Source: Liolophura sinensis (taxonomy: Eukaryota > Mollusca > Polyplacophora > Chitonida > Chitonidae). From it: DNA of 64,000 nt. The stretch lies in NCBI RefSeq assembly GCF_032854445.1, contig NC_088301.1:55105187-55169186 (forward strand), written 5' to 3'. Below, one piece after another: positions 55,501 through 64,000 of the stretch (positions are counted from its first letter, which is position 1; each line of letters starts with the position of its first letter). The position numbers were made by a program, and so were the translations under genes. The notes beneath the pieces were generated by a model. That model had not been told where the DNA came from, searched no databases, and saw nothing but the letters and a program-made list of their open reading frames with translations.

Positions 55501-56912
55501 TTAAAATAACAAAGCACTCCCGTGAAACATCTAATATTTATAAAAACAACATTAAATTAATGAATAAATATTCTTTATCTTTTAAAAGCGGTATAAACGA
55601 CAAAATAGTACTACTCTGCCTATTCTGAACAAGCTACGTCTGAACTGTCAGAGTAAAGCGCCGGAAACAGCGTAATGTTACCCCAGATTGAATCAGCAGC
55701 TGGGACAAACTTCACTGAGTATTGATAGGAAATGTTGCGATTGATGCATCATCTTACAGATAAATTTAAATCAACATTTACTGGAATGCTTATTTTTGTG
55801 AAGGATTCTAACGCTGGTATATTTTTGCATGTTTCTTGTTAATGTTGCAGTATGGACGAAAATCCAGCGCAGGGCACACGTGCGCATTGTACTTTTGTAG
55901 ACATTTCCGTTTTGCAGAATGGCGAATTCACGTCTGATCAGCAGCCATATATAACACGATCGGTCTTTCTTCAAAATAACAGGCAAAACAAGCTTACTAT
56001 AAAAGATTTAATACAAGCTTTGTGACCACACCGAGAGGGCTACAAAGTAGGCCTAGGACTATGCAGGCCAATATAGGGCCTATATTGCCCGGATCTATCG
56101 AATCTTTCGAAATTCGATACATGTACATAAGGCCCAAACTTTAAGAAATTAAATGTTAGCATTGCAAGTGATTATTAATTCGTGCATGATATGAGAGATT
56201 ACATGAATTAATTCACTGTTCAAATTACTTCATTTTTGATGAATCAATCAATCTTTGTCATATTTTGTCATCAGTTTACCGGGCTGGCCTACTCAGTCAC
56301 AAGGACGCATCACTTCCACCCCTTCAAGATGATATAAATATAAGGGGAAAATTCTAGTTAGGGTTGATGTGTTTTGAAGTTAATGAATCGATTGGCTAAA
56401 CCATGCAAATCGGTTAAATGCAGATGTTGCTATTGTGTTTTACCTGCAGACTTATATGAAATGACTAGGGTACACATATAGGCCTAGACCTATCCTATAG
56501 CTGTGCAAACAATCGCATATACACATATGTGTGTATGGACAATAATGGCATGTACATGTAGTTATATATGTATTAAATTGTTTCCTGCCAAATATTGGTT
56601 CATAAAAGCCTACAGTTAGGGTATGCATAGCCCTATGTATAAATATCATGATGTAGATCAATTCACCAAAATACAGCTAAAATAGGCCTAGGCTATTCAA
56701 CACGTAGGCCTATACAATGTACACCAATGAAATAAAATAAAAAAAGTATCTGTGAAGTAAGATCAGGTAGGCCTATATATAGAAGTAGATAAACAAAGTA
56801 CACACACATGTTGGGCAAGTGCGTATTAAAGACGCTGTGTACCGGTAGGTATATAGATCTTAGCGACCCAGCCTAAAAGGTGGGACTTCAGTGACGAAAA
56901 GAAACGACGACT
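55501..56912. other. Intergenic stretch, no gene recognised
   Basis: AT-rich, with repeated TAGGCCTA-type tetranucleotide palindromes. ORFs are short and without domains. Confidence 0.5.
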
Positions 56913-57112
56913 NNNNNNNNNNNNNNNNNNNNNNNNNNNNNNNNNNNNNNNNNNNNNNNNNNNNNNNNNNNNNNNNNNNNNNNNNNNNNNNNNNNNNNNN
57001 NNNNNNNNNNNNNNNNNNNNNNNNNNNNNNNNNNNNNNNNNNNNNNNNNNNNNNNNNNNNNNNNNNNNNNNNNNNNNNNNNNNNNNNNNNNNNNNNNNNN
57101 NNNNNNNNNNNN
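56913..57112. other. Assembly gap, 200 N
   Basis: Exactly 200 unknown bases, which suggests a fixed-length scaffold gap rather than a measured one. ORFs spanning it are artefacts. Confidence 0.99.
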
Positions 57113-59810
57113 GTGGCAAACATACATACAGCCGTTTGACGACAGTTTCATCATTGACATCTTGGCGTAATTTTTTTTTTTTTTGGCGTCGGTTAAATGG
57201 TAATATATAAGACTGCAGTATAACAAGTAAAACCAGATCAAGCAGCTTTCACAGCTTGATTGTTGGTCCCACGTAACTGCCAAAACACGGTAGTGATGTG
57301 TTGTAGCGCACTGAAAATCACCACCCATTGTACAGCCGAATCAAAGGGTGCTTGTAAGTCAGTATGCATGGTGGATCCGGCGTCCAAAGGAGAACTCTCC
57401 ATCTCTTCAGCTTACAGAGTAATGGGAACTTGGATTCAAAGTACCGTTGAAATGATCCAGTGCATGATCATGCAGCTCCTATGGCACAGAATGGCAAATG
57501 GAAATGTCATTTCATAGCATACGTTGTAAAGGGCTGCAGCATATCTGTTATTCTATACAGATATATGCTGTCTGTATAGAGCTTTGGTTAGCATTCGCAA
57601 GCCATAAAAGATGTTATATGTAAAAATGTTTGACCAATGACCTGGCCAAAAGCAATGGTACACTTTGTATCTTTTTATTTTCTTCAGTAGCCTACATGTC
57701 TTGGGGTCCATTTTTCTGGTACGTCATCAGAAAAACAAATCATACAGAAAGGCACACATTGATGGATGAAATCCCATTACAATCATCTCTGACTACGTGC
57801 ATTACATAATTTGTGTGTAATCAGTTTTCAGCCGACGTGTATTTTATCTGAATGCATGATTTCCTGAAGGCATCCAAGGGGGGTGTATTGTTTTCTTCAC
57901 AGTAAACAACGATTAATATTGAGATGATCTATAGTTTTCCTTCCTCAGCTGTCCAAATATATTAAGTGGGAGACCAGGCATAAATCACCAGTAACAGATG
58001 ATCTAGACGCACGACTGGAAACACAAGCGCAGTGAAACTTTTAAGAATTTTGTTTTAATACTTCTTTGTTGTTCAGATGCGTATTAAATATAAGCCCCCG
58101 TGTGGGAGCATTTAGCCATCAGTTTATAGCAATGTCAATGCACCTGTACACATCTGACATTATAGGAGAGAATGATTGTGATCGCATGATGCATTGTGCC
58201 GCCTTTTGCGTCTGCAGTGCGTTGTCTGTCTCTTTCAAAATGCACACTGACTGAACCATGCATGTAGGCCGCTATTACATAAGAAGTTGGCCACATAGGT
58301 GCACCATGCATAATACAATGTTCATGGATCATCGGGTTTAGGAGGTTCTGTATGTATGGAGTAAGAATGTGTTTGGAAGCCCTGCTGCATTAATTTCGCT
58401 GGATACATTAGCTTTGCATTAGAGGAATTCCCGAAATGGAAGGACTGATTACTATAACTTCCATTTATATATAACATTCGTGAAAGATGCAGTCTTGTAC
58501 TTTGACTTGCTTGTCAAAATATTTCATTGCAACAAAACATTTTAATGGCGGTTTTCGGAAAGAAATTCCTATAACAGAAACGTGACCGAAAAAAGAAGGG
58601 GGAATATTCAGCCCTCCCCACATTTAGCCCGGAGGGTGTGGGTAGCTGCCTTTGCCGGAACCCAGGATAAAGTGGTGTATTACATAACTGAGGAGCACTA
58701 TCACCGTTATATATACTAATTCTGAATCTGTAAGGTCTATGCACATAACATCAGTTCTGGCGCATAAAGATGCGAATTACCAATTTTTTCATTACCAAAT
58801 TGTGCCTTATAGGGCCTATAGGCAAGTGTATGATATATTATGTATGGGCCTACAGTGTTATTTCACGCTGTGCTTTGACTTATAAATATATGACATCCGA
58901 ACGATCTTACAAGCGGAAGTATCAAGGGACACAAAACCTGACATAGTCCAAAACAGTTGGCCATCGTTTACTTGATTCGAATTCACGACCTCATAGATCA
59001 AAGGCCGTAAACAAGAATGAACTGACGAGTCAAGCCACTTATAGTCTGCTTGGACGGCCTGTCATATGGAAAATGTAGTTTGGGATTTTGCACGACAATT
59101 GCTTGCATTAATTTTGTTGTTCTGTATTTTAAGCTTTGTCTCGCCCAAATTCCTTTGTTGTTCTATCCACCATATGAGAATCACCAGGTAGTAGCGCGTT
59201 ACATTATATATATATATTGAATAATATTTCGTCATCATAAGTTTTATATCATTTCCTTCAATATAACACTAATATGTTATTTGCAATTTTCGTGGAAATT
59301 AAGTTTTACTAAGACATTACAGTTATGGGCCTGAATAATACAATGCCTCTAATGTTGTATGATTTGAACGGAAGTTCATTATCATGAAGTGCAATATGAC
59401 AACATGCAGGCACCGTGCAGGATATCCCGTTATAACCATGCATACAACCAAGCGTAACGACAAAGTAGATGTCATCGTATAGGCCCACACATGTACATGT
59501 TGAGGAACAAATGAGGGCACGCTATAAAGATATACATGCATTGCAACGATGTATTTACAAACGTGAATCTTTACAGGTTAATAAGCTAACAGCCTCTTTT
59601 TTTTCAAACAACAGCTGTAGAACTTTTCCCAGTTATATAGAAAACCGCGTTATGAACATGCCTATAATACGTAGGATACAGATGTATTCTCGAATCCTGC
59701 AGATGACGTCAAATGTGTCTGCTGGGCCCAACAATGGTCTTATCACTGAAGCGATTCACCTATACATCGGTCTTCTGCACTGAATTCGTGGGTCTTTGCA
59801 GGATAAATTT

Positions 59811-59935
59811 GTTACATGGTGACTCAGTGATGAGATACGCAAGTATATGGTGTCAATAATATTCATGTTTTTACCTAATATGAGAATTATTGACACCATA
59901 CATTCGCCTGTCCTACAACTGATTCACCATGTAAC
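59811..59935. mobile_element. Fold-back (MITE-like) element
   Basis: The arms of about 55 bases start GTTACATGGTGACTCAGTGA and end AACTGATTCACCATGTAAC and pair across a short centre. Both include GGTGTCAATAAT. No ORF. Confidence 0.65.
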
Positions 59936-60741
59936 TAATAATATACGTACAGGTGCGCACACGCAAATGTTTGGAAGTCAGCATCTAGCTTAGAATTCGT
60001 ACAATTTATATGTAGATGGCATATATACCAAACTGAACGTCTGTAATTATGCGTCTTTACAGCGTCTTCGTTTTCAATTGCCAGTGTGTATGTAGCATTG
60101 TGTCAAATTATCCCGATCTAGTGAATCTCTGTCTGCACATGCCTGTCTGTCTGTCTGTCCATTGATTTTCTTTACAACCACTGATCTGTAAACGATGGCC
60201 TTCATTCATACATATATTTGCTTTGCACATGTATACACTTCGTAATCAAGTGAAGTGCATGTGTACGTCGAGCATAATCGAAAACTTTATAAGCAAATTA
60301 GGTACTATGATGATATCACAAATTTTTACAACGAGCGCTGCAACTGGGTTATATCTAGTCAGATGGGTACTTCACGTTTGTCCAAATACGCAAATTTATG
60401 TATGTGTGAAAATCATTTCCTGAATGCAACTACGTATGCATGGAATCCAATTTCCTACAGTTTGCTGTAGTAATTTTTTTTTGTTAGATATGTAACCTCT
60501 ATACGTTTCATGCACCAAACTTTAAACAGGTTTTGTTTTGATTTGTTTGATACATACATGCATCCGAATGCGTACACAGTATACGATCAAACGTGCATGA
60601 GGAATACAGTGTGTGATGCAGACAAGCTGTGAGCATTTACCTACAGAGTGTTAGCATTATGGGTGTGTAGTTAAACTGCCTACATACAGTTATTCAAAAC
60701 ATGTATTCCTAAATCTTGTGTTGTGGCTGAGTGTACGTATA

Positions 60742-60743
<2 letters not shown>

Positions 60744-60812
<69 letters not shown>
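60744..60812. repeat. (AT)n microsatellite
   Basis: Nearly 70 bases of pure AT dinucleotide. Confidence 0.97.
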
Positions 60813-60816
<4 letters not shown>

Positions 60817-61016
60817 TGTGTAAATTTTAGGCATGCGAAAATATATATATATCGGTACAATTCACGATGAAGAAAATTTCTGGAACAGTACTTCATTTAT
60901 TTCTATAATTTTATATTTGTGTATATAGGTATGAATACTATTCATCAAAGGCAAATGACAATTAATGTTCATAAATATATTCACCTTTACACTGATCACA
61001 ATAACAAATTATCGAA

Positions 61017-61220
61017 CTCAGTTGGTTAGCGCGCTAGCGCAACGTAATGATCCAGGAGCCTCACACCATTGTGGTCGTTGTGAGTTCAGGTTCATGCTCA
61101 TGCTTTCCTCTCCAGTCGTACGTGGGAAGGTCTTCCATCAATCTGCGGATGGTCGTGGGTTTCGCTTGGGCTCTTTGCCTCTGTCGTATAAGTGAAATGT
61201 ACACCAATCAAATAAATAAA
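61017..61220 (+). mobile_element. tRNA-derived SINE with internal deletion
   Basis: The head is well kept (CTCAGTTGGTTAGCGCGCTA). The B-box region is GTGAGTTCAGGTTC, degraded. The body is shortened between GGGCTCTTTGCC and TGTCGTATAAGTGAAATG, and the tail is CACCAATCAAATAAATAAAG. Confidence 0.85.
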
Positions 61221-61246
61221 GGAAAAAAATAAATCATCCAAAGGAT

Positions 61247-61252
<6 letters not shown>

Positions 61253-61306
<54 letters not shown>
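61253..61306. repeat. Compound (AT)n(AG)n microsatellite
   Basis: A run of AT followed directly by a run of AG, just downstream of the SINE tail. Confidence 0.97.
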
Positions 61307-61492
61307 CAGCTGTTGTCCACTACAGTTAGCTCAGCACAATAACAATGAATTATGATGAACCCAGCTGCCGCTTCATGGTTTGATCATGTGTATACATGGG
61401 GACGTGAGGAGCGTATTTTTCTTTGGGATCTGCACTAAATACTGTTTCCTTCGCCCTTATATATGCATGTATATCACAAACGTCAAGTTGTC

Positions 61493-61493
<1 letters not shown>

Positions 61494-61564
<71 letters not shown>

Positions 61565-61565
61565 G
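61494..61565. repeat. (TA)n microsatellite
   Basis: About 70 bases of TA with one GTATAT interruption near 61,548. Confidence 0.97.
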
Positions 61566-63401
61566 GCATGCCGTGTGCATGTCGTGCGTGAAAGTACAAG
61601 AATATAGATGCAGGTGAATTTAGATTGGGGGACATGCATATACAAGAGAGAGCTCCGTCCTCACAGCGTTAGCTTTACTGCGGAAAGCACTGACTTCATA
61701 CTTGTTGCATGCACACATGTAGTCCTACATGTATGCATGTGAAGTTGACATATATTCCCACAACACCACTTATCACTGACAGCATTAACCTAGATTTGTC
61801 ATTCATCTAAACCTATTAAAGCGAATGTTTAAGCCGTCCCACCATACCATCGAGATTCCGAAGTCACGTGCAAACCCATACAGATCTATATGTTCATGTA
61901 TGCATGGGAGTACATTCACAGGCCTCCACATAGACACACACGCATATGATAATCAGAGTACATAAGTCAAAACTAAGTATATGGAAACTGTTTTTTTACA
62001 CATCAATGTACCCCTCCACAACAGCCAATCCAGCTTTTTCCATGTACCCATATTTGTTTTGTTAGTGTTAAAGGCATGTAGCGTAAGGCCTACATTTACA
62101 TGTGGTGTAGGGGCCAGTCATTGACATACATATATACATGGCATATGCGTAGTAAGACTGTATTATAGTATCCAGGGTTTATGTATTTCACAACCATTAT
62201 TGTACCTTTAACCCCGATTATATGAAAGACATGCAGGGATTGAAGTGGGTGAGCCTACAAGCATGTGCGGGTTTGAATAGGCATATACAGACCTACAATG
62301 TATATGAAGGCCAGGGAGCGGCAGCATACATGAGGATGCCCGAGGTGGGTGGGGGATGGGGGCAAGGGTTATATAGCGGGGATAGTCTGAAAGTCATGCA
62401 TCATCCACAAACTTTAGCAACAATAAAACGTAGAAATGGTATTTCATGCAAAATGTTTTGGTACAACTTTATGGTCTTATAATAGTGGGTTAGCTCCAAT
62501 GATCCCGAAAGTCTATGCGAGTGGTGATTAAGACTTACTGGGACCCATCACGGCTAAACTTTAATCCATTTTGTTTATATTTCACGTTTTGATTTTCCAT
62601 TTTCTTGTATTTCCATTCACTTACAGAAGAAAACCTACTTCGAATTGCAATTACCTTACATATGACGATGGGGATTACCTGCTGTGCTATGGTAAATGTT
62701 TACTGCATCATGCTAGCATTTATCTATAAAATATGCACCACTGCTTGTACACAGATCTCTGGCCATAAAGACCTTGTGAGTGTTAACAAGAACAACAGCC
62801 TTAATCACCCTATAGGGCTGCCGTCGCGGGGTGGGGTTTTACATACCGGCATGCTTTGCTTATACAAGTGTCAAGATAAAAAATATCAGTTTGCTTTCAC
62901 GCAGAAATAGTTTTTCAAATTTTACATAAATAGGTTAATCTATTAATATTTTGACTGGCGGGACAAGCATTGATTAAAATTAATTTGCGAACGAATTTCC
63001 TCACAGATGAGGCTCCTCAAGGTATTTAGACAGTCACGTGTGGAATACTTTTTTTCGGCTAATTTCTTCAACATAATTAATGCTTTGACATTTCGCTCAT
63101 GTGTATAGCTGAATACTTATGAGGTAAAAAATGGTCCCACAGGTGCTTGATATCTCCTCTAGTTTTAAGATATTTAAGAACATCAAAGTTTTCAAAACTT
63201 TTGAACTTTTTTAAATTTTTGACTTATTAAAAATCTAGGATGAAACGAAAAATGTGTTTGGCAGTTTTTGGTTTAAACGGTAAACTGTGGACTTGGACAG
63301 TGATTTGTTTTTTTGTTTTGTTTTTTTTTTGTACAATTTTCTCTTTCACTGATACGAAAGTGCAAAGGATTTTTGAAAAAATATATATATACATTTGGTT
63401 T

Positions 63402-63525
63402 ATATTTACTTATTTGATTGTTGTTTTACGTCGTACCCATTATGGTGAGAGGAAACCAAGCAGAACCCGGGGAATCCCACGAACCATCCGTATTTTGCTG
63501 AAAGACATTCACACGTACGGCCGCA
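63402..63525 (-). mobile_element. tRNA-derived SINE, truncated and deleted
   Basis: The tail and GATTGTTGTTTTACGTCGTA block join directly to CCCATTATGGTGAGAGGAAA (deletion of the ATACGACGG block), then run to ACACGTACGGCCGC. The head is missing. Confidence 0.75.
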
Positions 63526-64000
63526 TTTGGATTATATCACTATTAATATAGGCTGAATATGCACATACGCTAACCTGCGACATTCCATAAATGCAGCTAT
63601 GGGTCATGCTGGTGTATTTGTTGGACTTCACGCGGGGTTTCCTGTGAAATATTACGCTGTTCTTTTTGTAGATAACGTGAGTGTAGACCTTATACACATG
63701 CATGCATGGATTCTCCATCTCCATGGCAACACCCCTCCTTTCCCGTCCCATCCATTATGTTATAAACAGACCATTACTTGCTTGTGGGTGTGAGCACGTG
63801 CACATTTATACGTCCATGGGGACCTGTATATTTAGGCCTATATACCGGTGGACATTTTAGCGACGCCACACAGCTAAAGGCTTTGGTGTTGTTGGAGATG
63901 GTGCGGCAGCAGCACATTGTAACATATGCACATGCATATACGTCGCGGCATATCGGTCATTTTTTTCTTGATACTCACTGCTTAATTTTATTATGCACGC

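Larger units (their letters stand above)
57113..64000. other. Intergenic, repeat-rich right end; no gene recognised
   Basis: Apart from the repeats listed separately, I found no ORF with a recognisable domain or a credible set of splice sites. Confidence 0.5.

Noticed and set aside
56826-57328. ORFs crossing the 200-N gap
   Set aside because: The open frame is produced by unknown bases.
60690-61645. Tyr-Ile repeat ORFs
   Set aside because: They are translations of AT microsatellites.
63599-63793. 64-codon ORF near the right edge
   Set aside because: No domain and no splice context; His/Trp-rich composition is not like a known family.

Overview
The window is nuclear DNA of an invertebrate animal. 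The genes are split by GT-AG introns and encode animal-specific proteins (a WNK kinase, a rolling stone-like membrane protein, a kelch protein, a RING protein). The intergenic DNA is AT-rich and full of microsatellites, MITEs, fold-back elements and many copies of one tRNA-derived SINE. A mollusc is the best guess (inference from the mix of repeats and the rolling stone-like and DUF3504 recombinase genes); the sequence alone does not fix the species.

Layout. At 143-1323 (+) are the last two recognisable exons of a kelch-repeat gene that enters from the left. At 4457-5398 (-) is the large 3' exon of a rolling stone-like multi-pass membrane protein; its upstream exon(s) were not found. From 5.4 to 26 kb no intact gene was recognised. 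That stretch holds SINE copies, a 35-bp minisatellite, a ~1-kb element with terminal inverted repeats, a duplicated and partly inverted repeat pair, fold-back elements and two decayed tyrosine-recombinase (DUF3504, Crypton-like) pseudogenes in convergent orientation. At 26239-29005 (+) is a complete three-exon gene for a 319-residue RING-finger protein. At 32186-54607 (-) is an essentially complete WNK (with-no-lysine) kinase gene. I resolve 17 exons whose phases all agree and which give about 2,100 residues: kinase domain, two OSR1_C/CCT-like domains, two RFxV motifs that would recruit SPAK/OSR1 kinases, and a C-terminal coiled coil. The RING and WNK genes converge on a 3.2-kb interval. From 55.5 to 64 kb I see no gene, only microsatellites, SINE copies, a fold-back element and a 200-base assembly gap.

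The most interesting points are: (i) the two opposed tyrosine-recombinase relics with visible lesions; (ii) a 43-bp tandem duplication of the 3' splice site in front of the second CCT-like exon of WNK, where use of the outer site would shift the frame; (iii) a 64-nt micro-intron, or a frameshift, in the first WNK coding block; (iv) a 69-nt in-frame candidate cassette exon in WNK; (v) an intron/exon boundary of the rolling stone-like gene copied 2 kb away next to a microsatellite with its splice acceptor destroyed; and (vi) several non-autonomous transposon structures with visible ends.
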